Shown here: positions 8,885 through 20,629 of the stretch, one piece after another
How the letters are laid out: the number at the start of each line of letters is the position of its first letter
Numbering within the stretch: position 1 is the first letter of the stretch
From: Flavobacterium salmonis
Lineage (GTDB): Bacteria; Bacteroidota; Bacteroidia; Flavobacteriales; Flavobacteriaceae
Length of the DNA: 64,000 nucleotides
Reading direction: 5' to 3'
Assembly: GCF_903819435.1 (NCBI RefSeq)
Contig: NZ_CAIJDP010000058.1
Location: 115,782 to 179,781 of the forward strand
Made by a program: the position numbers and the translations under genes
The notes under the pieces: generated by a model
The model's input: the letters and a program-made list of their open reading frames with translations, nothing else
Databases searched by the model: none
Told to the model about the DNA's origin: nothing

Positions 8885-11800
8885 TTAATAAATATATTCT
8901 TCTTTATTTGCCATCATTTCATTGTAATCGTCTTTCGATCCTACGATTGTATTATCGTATTCTCTCATACCAGTTCCTGCAGGAATTCTGTGTCCAACAA
9001 TTACATTTTCTTTCAATCCTTCAAGATCATCAACTTTACCTGCTACTGCAGCTTCGTTAAGTACTTTTGTTGTTTCCTGGAATGAAGCAGCAGAAATGAA
9101 TGATTTAGTTTGTAACGAAGCTCTTGTAATACCTTGAAGAACTGGCGTTGCAGTTGCTGTAATTACGTCTCTGGCTACTACAAGATTTTTATCATTTCGT
9201 TTCAATAATGAATTTTCATCACGTAAATCACGAGGCGTAATAATCTGACCTGGTTTCAATACAGCAGAATCTCCAGAATCTTCAACTACCTTCATTCCAT
9301 ATAATTTATCGTTTTGAACGATAAAATCTTTAGTATGAATTAATTGATCTTCTAAGAATAAAGTATCTCCTGGATCCTGAACCCTTACTTTACGCATCAT
9401 TTGACGGATAACTACCTCAAAGTGTTTGTCATTAATTTTTACCCCTTGTAAACGGTATACTTCCTGAATTTCATTCACCAAATACTGTTGTACAGCTGCC
9501 GGCCCTTGAATTCTTAAAATATCATCCGGAGTTATTGCACCATCAGACAATGGAACACCCGCTCTTACAAAGTCATTTTCCTGAACCAAAATTTGACTTG
9601 ATAGTTTCACAAGATATTTTCTAACGTCACCAAATTTAGATTCAATTACGATCTCACGGTTACCTCTTTTGATTTTTCCAAAAGAAACAACTCCGTCAAT
9701 CTCAGAAACTACAGCTGGGTTAGAAGGATTACGAGCTTCTAAAAGCTCTGTAATTCTTGGTAAACCTCCTGTAATATCTCCAGACTTAGAAGAACGACGT
9801 GGAATTTTAACTAATACTTTACCAGCTTTAATTTTTTCACCATTTTCAACCATCAGGTGAGCTCCAACCGGTAAGTTATAAGAACGAATTAACTCTCCTT
9901 CTTTACCGTAAACCAATAAGGTTGGAATTAATTTTTTATTTCTGGCCTCAGAAATTACTTTTTCCTGGAAACCTGTCTGCTCATCAATTTCAACCATGAA
10001 TGTTTGTCCTTGCTCTAAATCTTCGTAAGCAATCTTACCAGTAAACTCAGAAACAATTACACCATTATATGGATCCCATTTACATATTACCGTTCCTTTA
10101 CTAACAACATCTCCATCATTTACAAAAATACTGGATCCGTAAGGAATATTATGTGTATTTAAAACAATTCCCGTTTTCTCGTCAACTAACTTTAACTCAG
10201 TTGAGCGTGAAACCACGATATCAACAGAATTTCCTTCACTGTCTTCTCCTTTTACTGTTTTTAAATCTTCAATCTCAAGTCTACCAGCGAATCTTGTAAC
10301 AATACTAGATTCTTCAGAAATACCTCCTGCAACCCCTCCAACGTGGAACGTACGAAGAGTTAACTGTGTACCCGGTTCTCCAATAGACTGAGCTGCAATA
10401 ACTCCTACAGCTTCACCTCTTTGTGTCATTTTTCCGGTAGCTAAGTTTCTACCGTAACATTTAGCACAAATACCTTTTGTAGCCTCACAAGTTAATGGAG
10501 ATCTAACCTCTACTTTTTCAATTGGAGAAGCTTCGATCGTTCTCATAATTGCTTCCGTAATTTGTTGACCTGATTCAACCATTACTTCATTAGTAAGAGG
10601 ATTAATTACGTCTTGTAATGCAACACGCCCTAAAATTCTCTCTCCTAAAGATTCAACGATTTCTTCGTTTTTCTTCAATGCAGATACTTCAACACCTCTT
10701 AAAGTTCCACAATCTTCGATGTTAACAATAACATCCTGAGAAACGTCATGAAGTCTTCTTGTCAAGTAACCAGCATCGGCCGTTTTAAGAGCCGTATCCG
10801 CAAGACCTTTACGAGCACCGTGAGTAGAAATGAAGTACTCAAGGATAGAAAGACCTTCCTTAAAGTTAGAAAGAATCGGGTTTTCAATAATCTCACCACC
10901 ACCGGCAGTAGATTTTTTAGGCTTAGCCATCAATCCACGCATACCTGTTAACTGACGAATCTGCTCCTTAGAACCCCTCGCCCCAGAATCAAGCATCATA
11001 TATACAGAGTTGAAACCTTGCTGGTCTTCTCTAATATTTTTCATTGCTAATTCTGTTAACTGAGCATTCGCAGAAGTCCATACGTCAATAACCTGGTTGT
11101 AACGTTCGTTATTGGTAATAAGACCCATGTTATAGTTAGTCGAGATACCTTCAACTTGCTCTCTGGCATCTGCAATTAACTTCGTTTTTTGTTCTGGGAT
11201 TCTAATATCTCCTAAAGAGAATGATAAACCTCCTCTAAATGCGAATTTATACCCCATATCTTTCATATTATCCAAGAAAGCTGCCGTTGTAGGTACATCA
11301 GTCACACTTAAAATGTGTCCGATAATATCTCTAAGGTTTTTCTTAGTCAATACGTCATTGATATATCCAGCTGCTTCAGGTACTACTTCGTTAAATAATA
11401 CACGCCCTGCAGTTGTTTGGATAATTTTGTACACTAAATCTCCAGTTTCATTGTAATCTTTTGCTCTAATTTTCACACGAGCATTCAATTCTAATCTTCC
11501 TTCATTTAATGCGATATTTACTTCTTCAGCAGAATAGAAAGTCAAATCCTGACCTAAAATAATGTGATCTTCTGTAGAAATACGCTCTTTAGTCATATAA
11601 TATAGACCCAAGACCATGTCTTGAGAAGGTACAGTAATTGGAGCACCATTTGCAGGGTTTAGGATATTGTGAGAAGCCAACATTAATAATTGAGCCTCTA
11701 AAATAGCCTCTGGTCCTAATGGTAAGTGAACCGCCATCTGGTCACCATCAAAATCGGCGTTGAAAGCCGTACATACTAATGGGTGTAACTGAATCGCTTT

Positions 11801-13195
11801 TCCTTCAATTAATTTTGGTTGAAAAGCCTGAATACCAAGTCTGTGTAACGTAGGAGCACGGTTAAGCAATACAGGGTGTCCTTTAATTACATTTTCAAGG
11901 ATATCCCAAACTACAGGCTCTTTTTTGTCAATGATTTTCTTAGCAGATTTTACTGTCTTAACAATACCTCTTTCAATCAATTTACGGATTACGAAAGGTT
12001 TGTATAATTCAGATGCCATATCTTTTGGCAATCCACATTCGAATAATTTTAATTCAGGACCAACAACAATTACCGAACGGGCAGAATAATCCACACGTTT
12101 TCCAAGTAAGTTTTGACGGAAACGTCCTTGCTTACCTTTTAAGGAATCAGATAATGATTTTAATGGTCTGTTAGATTCTGTTTTAACAGCAGAAGCTTTA
12201 CGTGTGTTATCGAATAATGAATCTACAGATTCTTGTAACATACGCTTCTCGTTTCTTAAGATAACTTCAGGAGCTTTAATCTCCATTAATCTTTTCAAAC
12301 GGTTATTACGGATGATTACACGACGATATAAATCGTTCAAATCTGAAGTTGCAAAACGACCTCCATCAAGTGGTACAAGCGGACGTAATTCTGGCGGAAT
12401 AACAGGAACCACTTTCATAATCATCCATTCTGGACGGTTTTCGCGATTTAAGTTAGACTCACGGAAAGACTCAACGACTTGTAATCTTTTTAAAGCTTCA
12501 GTTTTACGTTGTTTAGATGTTTCGTTATTAGCACTGTGTCTTAATTGATAAGACAACTCATCTAAATCGATACGAGCTAATAAATCCATAATACACTCTG
12601 CTCCCATTTTGGCAACAAATTTATTTGGATCAAAATCATCTAAATATTGATTATCCTGTGGAAGAGTATCTAAAATATTCAAATATTCTTCTTCAGTTAA
12701 GAAATCTAGTCTTTGTAAAGATTCTCCATCTGCATTTTTAGCAATACCAGCCTGGATTACTACGTATCTTTCGTAGTAAATAATCATATCTAATTTCTTA
12801 GATGGAAGACCAAGGATATAACCAATTTTGTTTGGAAGAGAACGGAAATACCAGATATGAGCAATTGGCACAACAAGGTTGATGTGTCCTACTCTGTCTC
12901 TACGTACTTTTTTCTCAGTAACTTCAACACCACAACGGTCACAGATAATACCTTTGTAACGAATTCTTTTATACTTGCCACAAGCACATTCAAAATCCTT
13001 AACTGGTCCGAAGATTCTTTCGCAGAAAAGTCCGTCACGTTCTGGTTTGTGTGTTCTATAGTTAATAGTTTCCGGCTTTAAAACCTCTCCTCTTGATTCT
13101 TTCAGGATAGATTCTGGTGAAGCCAATCCGATAGAGATTTTATTAAATCTTTTTACCTGATTTTTATCTTTATTGTTGTTTCTATTATTCATCAT
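8885..13195 (-). CDS. rpoC: DNA-directed RNA polymerase beta' subunit
   Basis: This is the catalytic beta' subunit, 1436 residues. The zinc-binding region [19 protein letters not shown] lies at about residues 70-90. The Mg2+-binding loop NADFDGDQM has aspartates 481, 483 and 485. A second zinc cluster is [13 protein letters not shown], and the trigger-loop and bridge-helix region is well conserved. Two adjacent ATGs (13195 and 13192) make the exact start uncertain by one codon. It lies 255 bases downstream of rpoB, longer than usual, with a 15-bp hairpin just past the rpoB stop. The length is typical for Bacteroidota. Confidence 0.98.
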   Translation of the reverse strand: MMNNRNNNKDKNQVKRFNKISIGLASPESILKESRGEVLKPETINYRTHKPERDGLFCERIFGPVKDFECACGKYKRIRYKGIICDRCGVEVTEKKVRRDRVGHINLVVPIAHIWYFRSLPNKIGYILGLPSKKLDMIIYYERYVVIQAGIAKNADGESLQRLDFLTEEEYLNILDTLPQDNQYLDDFDPNKFVAKMGAECIMDLLARIDLDELSYQLRHSANNETSKQRKTEALKRLQVVESFRESNLNRENRPEWMIMKVVPVIPPELRPLVPLDGGRFATSDLNDLYRRVIIRNNRLKRLMEIKAPEVILRNEKRMLQESVDSLFDNTRKASAVKTESNRPLKSLSDSLKGKQGRFRQNLLGKRVDYSARSVIVVGPELKLFECGLPKDMASELYKPFVIRKLIERGIVKTVKSAKKIIDKKEPVVWDILENVIKGHPVLLNRAPTLHRLGIQAFQPKLIEGKAIQLHPLVCTAFNADFDGDQMAVHLPLGPEAILEAQLLMLASHNILNPANGAPITVPSQDMVLGLYYMTKERISTEDHIILGQDLTFYSAEEVNIALNEGRLELNARVKIRAKDYNETGDLVYKIIQTTAGRVLFNEVVPEAAGYINDVLTKKNLRDIIGHILSVTDVPTTAAFLDNMKDMGYKFAFRGGLSFSLGDIRIPEQKTKLIADAREQVEGISTNYNMGLITNNERYNQVIDVWTSANAQLTELAMKNIREDQQGFNSVYMMLDSGARGSKEQIRQLTGMRGLMAKPKKSTAGGGEIIENPILSNFKEGLSILEYFISTHGARKGLADTALKTADAGYLTRRLHDVSQDVIVNIEDCGTLRGVEVSALKKNEEIVESLGERILGRVALQDVINPLTNEVMVESGQQITEAIMRTIEASPIEKVEVRSPLTCEATKGICAKCYGRNLATGKMTQRGEAVGVIAAQSIGEPGTQLTLRTFHVGGVAGGISEESSIVTRFAGRLEIEDLKTVKGEDSEGNSVDIVVSRSTELKLVDEKTGIVLNTHNIPYGSSIFVNDGDVVSKGTVICKWDPYNGVIVSEFTGKIAYEDLEQGQTFMVEIDEQTGFQEKVISEARNKKLIPTLLVYGKEGELIRSYNLPVGAHLMVENGEKIKAGKVLVKIPRRSSKSGDITGGLPRITELLEARNPSNPAVVSEIDGVVSFGKIKRGNREIVIESKFGDVRKYLVKLSSQILVQENDFVRAGVPLSDGAITPDDILRIQGPAAVQQYLVNEIQEVYRLQGVKINDKHFEVVIRQMMRKVRVQDPGDTLFLEDQLIHTKDFIVQNDKLYGMKVVEDSGDSAVLKPGQIITPRDLRDENSLLKRNDKNLVVARDVITATATPVLQGITRASLQTKSFISAASFQETTKVLNEAAVAGKVDDLEGLKENVIVGHRIPAGTGMREYDNTIVGSKDDYNEMMANKEEYIY

Positions 13196-13406
13196 AGTTT
13201 TTACTATTGATTTATTTGCAATTAAAAAATTGATTTTAGATTTATAATCTACTCTTTAAAAGAAAAGAGTTAATCATTCGCTACTACCTCGGGTTACTTC
13301 TCTAAACCTCAAACTTTTATTTGAAGCGCTAGTTATAAAATGCTTTGCATTTATAAAAAATCGGAACGGGTTACGGGTATAAATCTTTAAAAACTTATAT
13401 AAATGA

Positions 13407-13440
13407 GTAATCAGTCCCATTAAAAAATGAGACTGACTAC
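13407..13440 (-). other. Fully paired 15-bp hairpin between rpoB and rpoC
   Basis: In the reverse-strand RNA, GUAGUCAGUCUCAUU pairs along its whole length (two G-U pairs) with AAUGGGACUGAUUAC around a UUUU loop. It starts 10 bases after the rpoB stop. No continuous T-tract follows. It could be an attenuator, an RNase III site or a stabiliser. Confidence 0.7.
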
Positions 13441-13450
13441 AAAACTTTTA

Positions 13451-16400
13451 TTATTCTTCTAAACGAATGTCAAGCCCAAGACCTTTCAATTCATGCATCA
13501 ATACATTGAATGATTCTGGCAATCCTGGTTCTGGCATAGACTCACCCTTAACGATAGCTTCGTAAGTTTTAGCTCTACCAATAACATCATCCGATTTAAC
13601 TGTTAAGATTTCACGAAGTGTACTAGAAGCTCCATAAGCCTCAAGTGCCCAAACCTCCATCTCTCCAAAACGCTGACCTCCAAATTGAGCTTTACCTCCA
13701 AGTGGTTGTTGTGTAATCAACGAGTATGGTCCGATAGAACGTGCGTGCATCTTATCATCAACCATGTGTCCTAATTTAAGCATATAAATTACCCCCACAG
13801 TTGCAGCTTGATGGAAACGCTCTCCAGTACCACCATCATAAAGGTGTGTGTGTCCGAAACGTGGTACTCCAGCTTCATCAGTTAATTCATTAATTTGATC
13901 TAAAGAAGCACCGTCAAAAATTGGAGTAGCAAATTTTCTACCCAAGTTCATACCAGCCCATCCAAGAACAGTTTCATAAATCTGACCAATGTTCATACGT
14001 GAAGGTACCCCAAGTGGATTCAATACGATATCTACCGGTGTTCCGTCTTCAAGGAAAGGCATATCTTCATGACGAACGATTCTTGCAACAATACCTTTGT
14101 TACCATGACGTCCCGCCATTTTATCACCTACTTTTAACTTACGCTTTTTGGCGATATAGATTTTAGCTAATTTCAAGATTCCAGATGGTAATTCATCTCC
14201 AACTGTAATAGTGAATTTTTCTCTTCTTAAAGATCCTTGTAAGTCGTTCAGCTTAATTTTATAGTTATGAATTAAATCATTAACCATTTTATTTGTAGCA
14301 TCATCAGCAACCCATTGACCTTTGCTTAAGTGAGCAAAATCTTCTACTGCGTAAAGCATTTTTTGAGTATATTTTTTACCTTTTGGTAAAACTTCTTCAC
14401 CCAAATCATTCATTACACCTTGAGATGTTTTTCCGTTAACGATCAGGAATAATTTCTCAACCAATCTGTCTTTTAATTCAACAAATTTAGTTTCGAATTC
14501 CATTTCTAAAGCGCCTAAAGCATCTTTATCCTGAGTACGTTTACGTTTATCTTTTACGGCTCTTGCAAATAATTTTTTGTCAAGAACTACACCGTGTAAA
14601 GATGGAGAAGCTTTTAATGAAGCATCTTTTACATCACCAGCTTTATCTCCGAAGATTGCACGAAGTAATTTCTCCTCTGGAGTAGGATCTGATTCTCCTT
14701 TTGGTGTAATTTTTCCAATCAAAATGTCGCCAGGTTTAACCTCTGCTCCAATTCTAATCATACCGTTTTCATCTAAATCTTTAGTAGCTTCTTCAGAAAC
14801 GTTAGGAATATCATTTGTTAACTCTTCGTTTCCTAACTTAGTATCTCTAACCTCTAATGAATAATCATCAACGTGGATAGATGTAAAAATATCATCACGA
14901 ACTACTTTTTCAGAAATTACAATCGCATCCTCAAAGTTATACCCTTTCCATGGCATGAACGCAACTTTTAAGTTTCTACCTAAAGCTAATTCACCATTTT
15001 GAGTAGCATATCCTTCTGATAATACTTGCCCAGGAACAACTCTGTCACCTTTTCTTACGATTGGTTTCAAATTGATACTTGTACCTTGATTGGTTTTTCT
15101 AAATTTAATTAAGTTGTATGTTTTCTCATCAGCATCAAAACTAACCATTCTCTCGTCTTCAGTACGATCGTATTTAATAGTAATGATATTAGCATCAACA
15201 TATTCAACAGTTCCATGCCCTTCAGCATTGATTAATACTCTTGAATCTGAAGCTACCTGACGCTCTAAACCTGTACCTACAATTGGTGCTTCAGGACGGA
15301 TCAAAGGAACTGCCTGACGCATCATGTTTGATCCCATCAACGCACGGTTCGCATCATCATGCTCCAGGAAAGGAATCAATGACGCAGAAATCGAAGCGAT
15401 CTGGTTAGGTGCTACGTCTGTATAATGAACTACAGATGGTTCAACAACCGGGAAGTCACCTTCCTCACGTGCAATAACATTGCTTGCTGTAATTTTACCA
15501 TTTTCATCCATCTCAATGTTTGCCTGAGCAATCATTTTTCCTTCTTCTTCTTCAGCACTTAAGTAAATCGGAGTACTTTCTAAATCCACTACACCATTAG
15601 TTACTTTACGGTATGGAGTTTCGATGAATCCCATTCCGTTTACTTTTGCATAAACACCAAGTGATGAAATCAAACCAATGTTTGGTCCCTCTGGAGTTTC
15701 AATCGGACATAAACGACCATAGTGAGTATAGTGAACGTCACGAACCTCAAAACCAGCTCTCTCTCTCGAAAGTCCACCTGGCCCAAGTGCAGAAAGTCTT
15801 CTTTTGTGCGTAATCTCAGCTAATGGATTCGTTTGGTCCATAAATTGAGATAACTGGTTTGTTCCAAAGAAAGAGTTGATAACTGATGATAATGTTTTAG
15901 CATTAATCAAGTCAATTGGTGTAAACACCTCGTTATCTCTAACGTTCATTCTCTCACGAATAGTTCTGGCCATACGTGCTAAACCAACACCGAATTGTTG
16001 AGACAATTGTTCTCCAACTGTTCTAACACGACGGTTTGATAAGTGATCAATATCATCAATCTCTGCTTTAGAGTTGATCAATTCGATCAAATATTTTACA
16101 ATTGTAATGATATCTTCTTTGGTAAGCACTTGCTTATCCATAGGGATATCTAAATTCAATTTTTTGTTCATTCTGTAACGACCAACTTCACCTAAGTTAT
16201 AACGTTGATCAGAGAAGAACAATTTATCTATAATACCACGAGCAGTTTCCTCATCAGGCGGTTCAGCGTTACGCAACTGACGGTAAATGTGCTCTACAGC
16301 TTCTTTTTCAGAGTTTGTTGGATCTTTTTGTAACGTATTGTGGATAATAGCATAATCTGCTTGGTTATTATCCTCCTTGTGTAACAAAATAGATTTAACG

Positions 16401-17266
16401 TTAGAATCTATGATCTCTTCAACATTATCTTTGTCAATAATTGTATCACGATCAAGGATGATTTCGTTACGTTCGATAGAAACTACCTCTCCAGTATCCT
16501 CATCAACGAAATCCTCGTGCCATGTGTTCAATACACGTGCAGCAAGTCTTCTTCCAATATATTTCTTAATACCAGTTTTAGAAACTTTAATTTCTTCTGC
16601 TAAGTCGAAAATTTCAAGGATATCCTTATCTCTTTCGAATCCGATAGCACGAAATAAAGTTGTTACAGGTAATTTTTTCTTTCTATCGATATAAGCGTAC
16701 ATTACGCTGTTGATATCTGTAGAGAATTCTATCCAAGAACCTTTAAAAGGAATTACTCTGGCAGAATAAAGTTTAGTCCCATTTGCATGGAATGATTGTC
16801 CAAAGAAAACCCCCGGAGAACGGTGTAATTGAGATACTACAACACGCTCGGCACCATTGATTACAAAAGTACCACTTGGAGTCATGTAAGGAATTGTTCC
16901 AAGATAAACATCTTGTACAATTGTTTCAAAATCTTCGTGTTCTGGATCTGTACAGTATAGTTTTAACCTGGCTTTTAAAGGCACACTATAAGTAAGACCT
17001 CTCTCTATACATTCTTGAATGGTATAACGTGGCGGATCTACAAAATAATCAAGGAATTCCAATACGAAGTTGTTTCTCGTATCTGTAATAGGGAAGTTTT
17101 CCATGAAGGTGTTGTACAACCCTTCGTCGCCTCTTTCGTCAGATTTAGTTTCTAATTGAAAGAAATCTTTAAACGATTTTACCTGCACATCTAGAAAATC
17201 CGGATATTGAGGTATGTTTTTTGTAGAGGCAAAATTCAATCTTTCAGTCTGATTTGTTATCATCAA
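13451..17266 (-). CDS. rpoB: DNA-directed RNA polymerase beta subunit
   Basis: The beta subunit is 1271 residues from 17266, or 1270 from the second ATG at 17263. The rifampicin pocket is wild type in the usual positions: Asp477, His487 and Ser492 correspond to E. coli 516, 526 and 531, so no classical resistance substitution is present. The conserved segments [16 protein letters not shown] and [12 protein letters not shown] are intact. It lies downstream of rplL in the classic order, but behind a 262-base spacer carrying two hairpins. Confidence 0.98.
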   Translation of the reverse strand: MMITNQTERLNFASTKNIPQYPDFLDVQVKSFKDFFQLETKSDERGDEGLYNTFMENFPITDTRNNFVLEFLDYFVDPPRYTIQECIERGLTYSVPLKARLKLYCTDPEHEDFETIVQDVYLGTIPYMTPSGTFVINGAERVVVSQLHRSPGVFFGQSFHANGTKLYSARVIPFKGSWIEFSTDINSVMYAYIDRKKKLPVTTLFRAIGFERDKDILEIFDLAEEIKVSKTGIKKYIGRRLAARVLNTWHEDFVDEDTGEVVSIERNEIILDRDTIIDKDNVEEIIDSNVKSILLHKEDNNQADYAIIHNTLQKDPTNSEKEAVEHIYRQLRNAEPPDEETARGIIDKLFFSDQRYNLGEVGRYRMNKKLNLDIPMDKQVLTKEDIITIVKYLIELINSKAEIDDIDHLSNRRVRTVGEQLSQQFGVGLARMARTIRERMNVRDNEVFTPIDLINAKTLSSVINSFFGTNQLSQFMDQTNPLAEITHKRRLSALGPGGLSRERAGFEVRDVHYTHYGRLCPIETPEGPNIGLISSLGVYAKVNGMGFIETPYRKVTNGVVDLESTPIYLSAEEEEGKMIAQANIEMDENGKITASNVIAREEGDFPVVEPSVVHYTDVAPNQIASISASLIPFLEHDDANRALMGSNMMRQAVPLIRPEAPIVGTGLERQVASDSRVLINAEGHGTVEYVDANIITIKYDRTEDERMVSFDADEKTYNLIKFRKTNQGTSINLKPIVRKGDRVVPGQVLSEGYATQNGELALGRNLKVAFMPWKGYNFEDAIVISEKVVRDDIFTSIHVDDYSLEVRDTKLGNEELTNDIPNVSEEATKDLDENGMIRIGAEVKPGDILIGKITPKGESDPTPEEKLLRAIFGDKAGDVKDASLKASPSLHGVVLDKKLFARAVKDKRKRTQDKDALGALEMEFETKFVELKDRLVEKLFLIVNGKTSQGVMNDLGEEVLPKGKKYTQKMLYAVEDFAHLSKGQWVADDATNKMVNDLIHNYKIKLNDLQGSLRREKFTITVGDELPSGILKLAKIYIAKKRKLKVGDKMAGRHGNKGIVARIVRHEDMPFLEDGTPVDIVLNPLGVPSRMNIGQIYETVLGWAGMNLGRKFATPIFDGASLDQINELTDEAGVPRFGHTHLYDGGTGERFHQAATVGVIYMLKLGHMVDDKMHARSIGPYSLITQQPLGGKAQFGGQRFGEMEVWALEAYGASSTLREILTVKSDDVIGRAKTYEAIVKGESMPEPGLPESFNVLMHELKGLGLDIRLEE

Positions 17267-17412
17267 TGGACAAAATTTTGATTAAAAAAAAGTAATTTTT
17301 TTGTGTAAAAACACACTGCGTAGTTTATACTTTCTTTTTAAAACCAATACATCTTTAAAAATAAGCTTATAACTTCAGCTCAATTTTTTTTCTTCGTATT
17401 GATCAAAAACTC

Positions 17413-17466
17413 TTTCGTATATTAAACTATTTGATAATAAAATTTAATGTATTTTATTATACGAAA
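17413..17466 (-). other. Long AT-rich inverted repeat in the rplL-rpoB spacer
   Basis: TTTCGTATA (17413-17421) pairs with TATACGAAA (17458-17466), with an inner ATTAAA/TTTAAT pairing. It lies just downstream of the stronger GC-containing hairpin and may form a second structure in the rpoB leader. Confidence 0.5.
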
Positions 17467-17469
17467 AAT

Positions 17470-17506
17470 GGTTTAGGCCTTTGAGTACTAACTCAGGACC
17501 TAAACC
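17470..17506 (-). terminator. Candidate attenuator between rplL and rpoB
   Basis: GGTTTAGG (17470-17477) pairs with CCTAAACC (17499-17506), with GAGT/ACTC pairing inside. On the reverse strand the stem is followed by ATTTTTCG, a short imperfect T-tract, 23 bases past the rplL stop. E. coli has a partial terminator at the same operon position; equivalence here is inference. Confidence 0.6.
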
Positions 17507-17528
17507 TAGTTCTTAAAACCGAGTTGAA

Positions 17529-17900
17529 TTATTTTAATTCAACTACAGCTCCAGCTTCTTCTAATGATTTTTTAAGACCTTCAGCCTCTTCTTTAGAAAC
17601 ACCTTCTTTTACGTTAGATGGAGCACCGTCAACTACATCTTTAGCTTCTTTAAGACCTAAACCTGTAAGTTCTTTAACTAATTTTACAACAGCTAATTTA
17701 GAAGCTCCAGCTTCTTTCAATACAACTGTAAATTCAGTTTGTGCTTCTTCAGCAGCACCTTCTCCACCACCTTGAGCAACTACTACAGCTGCAGCAGCAG
17801 GCTCGATACCATACTCATCTTTTAATATTGTTGCTAATTCGTTAACTTCTTTAACTGTTAGGTTAACTAATTGTTCTGCGAATTGTTTCAAATCTGCCAT
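17529..17900 (-). CDS. rplL: 50S ribosomal protein L7/L12
   Basis: This is the acidic stalk protein that recruits translational GTPases, 123 residues. It has the N-terminal dimerisation helix ([21 protein letters not shown]), an alanine/glycine-rich hinge at about 35-52, and the conserved C-terminal domain with [16 protein letters not shown]. It follows rplJ by 88 bases. Length and composition are normal. Confidence 0.97.
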   Translation of the reverse strand: MADLKQFAEQLVNLTVKEVNELATILKDEYGIEPAAAAVVVAQGGGEGAAEEAQTEFTVVLKEAGASKLAVVKLVKELTGLGLKEAKDVVDGAPSNVKEGVSKEEAEGLKKSLEEAGAVVELK

Positions 17901-17988
17901 TTTTTCTATCGTTTAAAATGATTTGTAAAATTATATTTTGTTTATTGTGCGCTAATTAAGCAACAAGGAAAATCCTTGCTTCGAATTA

Positions 17989-18492
17989 TTATGCTTCAGT
18001 TTCCTCTTCGCTACCTGCGAATTTGTTTTGTAAAGCAGAAATAATTCTTTGTGCTGGTGATTGCAATAATCCAATAAGTTCTCCAAGAAGTTCTTCTTTA
18101 GATTTAATAGTTGCTAATGCATCTAATTGATCATCTCCAATGTAAATTTCAGAATTGATATAAGCTCCTTTTAATACAGGTTTAGCTGATTTTTTTCTAA
18201 AATCTTTAATTATTTTTCCAGGTGCATTCGCAACATCTGAAATGAATATAGCACTGTTACCACTCAAAACTGAAGGTAAATCACCATAGTCATTAGAAGA
18301 AGCTTCCATTGCTTTTGCAAGCAAAGTGTTTTTTACAACCTCTAATTTTATACCTGCTTTATAGCAAGCTCTTCTCAAGCTTGAAGTTGTCTCTGCGTTT
18401 AATCCAGAAATATCAGATACATAAATGATATTTGTACCAGCTAACTGCGCAGTTAAATTTTCAATCGCGATTGATTTTTCTTCTCTAGTCAT
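17989..18492 (-). CDS. rplJ: 50S ribosomal protein L10
   Basis: L10 forms the base of the ribosomal stalk and binds L7/L12 dimers through its C-terminal helix (here about residues 130-165). It has 167 residues. The N-terminal RNA-binding part carries LRRACYKAGIKLEVVKNTL. It is only 22 bases from rplA upstream, leaving no room for a dedicated L10 leader, so any autoregulatory site must lie elsewhere. Confidence 0.96.
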   Translation of the reverse strand: MTREEKSIAIENLTAQLAGTNIIYVSDISGLNAETTSSLRRACYKAGIKLEVVKNTLLAKAMEASSNDYGDLPSVLSGNSAIFISDVANAPGKIIKDFRKKSAKPVLKGAYINSEIYIGDDQLDALATIKSKEELLGELIGLLQSPAQRIISALQNKFAGSEEETEA

Positions 18493-18514
18493 ACTAAAAA
18501 TTATTAACTACCAA

Positions 18515-19204
18515 TTATACTGCTTTTGGATCCAATGCAATAGCAGGACTCATAGTGCTTGTAAGGTGAATACCTTTAATATAGGTACCTTTAGCAGCAG
18601 TTGGTTTAAGTTTGATTAATGTTTGAATAATTTCGTGTGCATTGTCATAAATTTGCTCAGCTCCAAAAGAAACTTTACCAATTCCTGCATGTACGATACC
18701 AGTTTTATCAACTTTAAAGTCAATTTTACCAGCTTTAACCTCTGCAACAGCTTTAGCAACATCCATAGTTACTGTACCTGTCTTAGGGTTTGGCATTAAA
18801 CCTCTAGGTCCTAAAATACGACCTAATGGACCTAATTTACCCATAACAGCAGGCATCGTGATAATAACATCAACATCTGTCCAACCGTCTTTAATTTTTT
18901 GAAGGTAATCATCAAGACCTACATAATCAGCTCCAGCTTCTTTAGCTTCAGCTTCTTTATCCGGAGTAACTAATGCTAATACTTTAACATCTTTACCTGT
19001 TCCGTGAGGTAATGTAACTACACCTCTAACCATTTGATTCGCTTTTCTTGGATCTACACCCAAACGAACTGCGATATCAACAGACTCGTCAAATTTTGCA
19101 GAAGCTATAACTTTAATTAATGCAGCTGCATCTTTCAAAGTATATAGTTTGTTCTTTTCAATTTTTGAAGCAGCCTCTTTTTGCTTTTTTGTCAATTTTG
19201 CCAT
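18515..19204 (-). CDS. rplA: 50S ribosomal protein L1
   Basis: L1, 229 residues, forms the mobile stalk next to the E site. Conserved elements include [24 protein letters not shown] and the loop [14 protein letters not shown]. It lies 13 bases downstream of rplK on the reverse strand, in the usual K-A-J-L order. It is normal in size and sequence. Confidence 0.97.
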   Translation of the reverse strand: MAKLTKKQKEAASKIEKNKLYTLKDAAALIKVIASAKFDESVDIAVRLGVDPRKANQMVRGVVTLPHGTGKDVKVLALVTPDKEAEAKEAGADYVGLDDYLQKIKDGWTDVDVIITMPAVMGKLGPLGRILGPRGLMPNPKTGTVTMDVAKAVAEVKAGKIDFKVDKTGIVHAGIGKVSFGAEQIYDNAHEIIQTLIKLKPTAAKGTYIKGIHLTSTMSPAIALDPKAV

Positions 19205-19217
19205 TTCTTTCTCTTAA

Positions 19218-19655
19218 TTAAAAAGGAGCATCTCCTGATACAGTTATACCCATAGATCTTGCAGTTCCAGCGATCATGCTCATTGCAGATTCAATTGTGA
19301 ATGCATTTAGATCTACCATTTTATCTTCAGCAATTGCTTTGATAACATCCCAAGTAACACTAGCTACTTTTTTACGATTTGGTTCACCTGATCCAGACTT
19401 TAGCTTTGCAGCTTCCAATAATTGGACAGCAGCTGGAGGAGTCTTAACAACAAAATCAAATGATTTGTCTTTATACACAGTAATTTGTACTGGGCATATT
19501 TTGCCAGGTTTATCTTGTGTTCTAGCATTGAACTGCTTACAGAACTCCATGATATTAACCCCAGCAGCTCCTAAAGCAGGTCCAACCGGTGGCGACGGAT
19601 TCGCAGCACCTCCCTTAACTTGTAGTTTAACTACCTTACTAATTTCTTTAGCCAT
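19218..19655 (-). CDS. rplK: 50S ribosomal protein L11
   Basis: L11 is part of the GTPase-associated centre. The start is placed at the ATG at 19655 (MAKEISK), giving 145 residues; the longer frame adds 12 hydrophobic residues not found in the family. The N-terminal domain has [20 protein letters not shown]; the C-terminal RNA-binding domain ends [11 protein letters not shown]. It follows nusG by 66 bases. Confidence 0.97.
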   Translation of the reverse strand: MAKEISKVVKLQVKGGAANPSPPVGPALGAAGVNIMEFCKQFNARTQDKPGKICPVQITVYKDKSFDFVVKTPPAAVQLLEAAKLKSGSGEPNRKKVASVTWDVIKAIAEDKMVDLNAFTIESAMSMIAGTARSMGITVSGDAPF

Positions 19656-19721
19656 TTTTAAAAAATTTAACACCACAATTATTGGAAGCAATTGCAGTGG
19701 TTATTATAGATGTAACAAAAA

Positions 19722-20276
19722 TTATACTTTTTCAACTTGCATAAAACTCAATTCCAATGGTGTCTTTCTTCCGAAAATCTTAACCATTACTTCAAGTTTA
19801 CGCTTTTCTTCATTGATTTTTTCAACTGTACCATTAAATCCATTAAAAGGTCCATCGATCACTTTAACAGTTTCACCTAAGCTGAAAGGAATAGCGCGAG
19901 TATCTGTATTTACAGCCAGCTCGTCTACTTTACCCAACATTCTATTTACTTCAGAAAGCCTCAAAGGAACAGGCTCCCCGCCTTTGATCTCACCTAAAAA
20001 TCCAATTACGCTAGTAATAGACTTAATAATATGAGGTATCTCACCAACTAAATTGGCTTCAATCATAACATATCCAGGAAAATAAACTTTATCCTTAGAC
20101 ATTTTCTTTCCTTCTTTTACAGTAACTACTTTTTCTGTAGGCACTAAAACTTGGGAAACATAATCACCCATACCTAATCTGGCAATCTCAGTTTCAATGT
20201 AAGCTTTGACTTTATTCTCCTGTCCGCTTACAGCTCTAACTACGTACCATTTTTTCACATTATTATCTGCCATCAC
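19722..20276 (-). CDS. nusG: Transcription termination/antitermination factor NusG
   Basis: NusG binds the polymerase clamp and couples transcription to translation or Rho. The 184-residue frame has two adjacent ATGs; starting at 20273 gives 183. The NGN domain begins KKWYVVRAVSGQENKVK and includes FPGYVMIE. The KOW motif at the C-terminus is VKVIDGPFNGFNGTVEKI. It lies 6 bases from secE, as in most bacteria. Confidence 0.96.
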   Translation of the reverse strand: MMADNNVKKWYVVRAVSGQENKVKAYIETEIARLGMGDYVSQVLVPTEKVVTVKEGKKMSKDKVYFPGYVMIEANLVGEIPHIIKSITSVIGFLGEIKGGEPVPLRLSEVNRMLGKVDELAVNTDTRAIPFSLGETVKVIDGPFNGFNGTVEKINEEKRKLEVMVKIFGRKTPLELSFMQVEKV

Positions 20277-20282
20277 AAAAAA

Positions 20283-20480
20283 TTATCCTTTTAACCAGTT
20301 AAAAAATCCAGCCAAAGCTTTTGCAAAAAATTCGTCCACCCCCCATGTTGCCAAAGCGAACAGAATCGAAAATACAGCTACAACAATTGTCAATTTTTGA
20401 ACCTCAGCCCAAGCAGGCCAAGTAACATTTGACTTTAACTCTTCGAAAGCCTCTGATAAATAATTAGTAACTTTTGTCAT
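20283..20480 (-). CDS. secE: Preprotein translocase subunit SecE
   Basis: This 65-residue single-helix SecE is the short form typical of Bacteroidota. The amphipathic helix (YLSEAFEELKSNVTWPAWAEVQ) carries the conserved VTWP, and one transmembrane segment spans about residues 30-55. SecE clamps SecY in the translocon. It lies between tRNA-Trp and nusG. Confidence 0.95.
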   Translation of the reverse strand: MTKVTNYLSEAFEELKSNVTWPAWAEVQKLTIVVAVFSILFALATWGVDEFFAKALAGFFNWLKG

Positions 20481-20498
20481 TTGATATATTTTTTATTG

Positions 20499-20569
20499 CA
20501 CGGGCGGAGGGATTCGAACCCCCATCAACGGTTTTGGAGACCGCTATTCTACCCTTGAACTACGCCCGT
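20499..20569 (-). tRNA. tRNA-Trp (anticodon CCA)
   Basis: Cloverleaf of 71 bases with a 7-bp acceptor stem (ACGGGCG/CGCCCGT). The anticodon loop CUCCAAA gives CCA, and the T-arm is GGGGG-TTCGAAT-CCCTC. No CCA end is encoded. It sits between tuf and secE, directly downstream of a terminator-like hairpin. Confidence 0.96.
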
Positions 20570-20573
20570 AATT

Positions 20574-20612
20574 AAAAGCCAGTGATTTCGTTAAAAAAAT
20601 CAACTGGCTTTT
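20574..20612 (-). terminator. Terminator-like hairpin between tuf and tRNA-Trp
   Basis: AAAAGCCAGT (20574-20583) pairs with ACTGGCTTTT (20603-20612), with GATTT/AAATC pairing inside. The reverse-strand RNA ends in UUUUAAUU only a few bases before the tRNA 5' end, so it could release part of the tuf transcripts before the tRNA-Trp-secE segment. Confidence 0.7.
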
Positions 20613-20629
20613 TATAATTTGTTATAGGA

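Noticed and set aside
14577..16694. Forward ORFs within rpoB
   Set aside because: Antisense shadows of a strongly conserved coding region with serine-rich, low-information translations.
19276..20034. Forward 252-residue ORF across rplK and nusG
   Set aside because: Spans two conserved genes in antisense and resembles no protein family; a shadow of codon bias.
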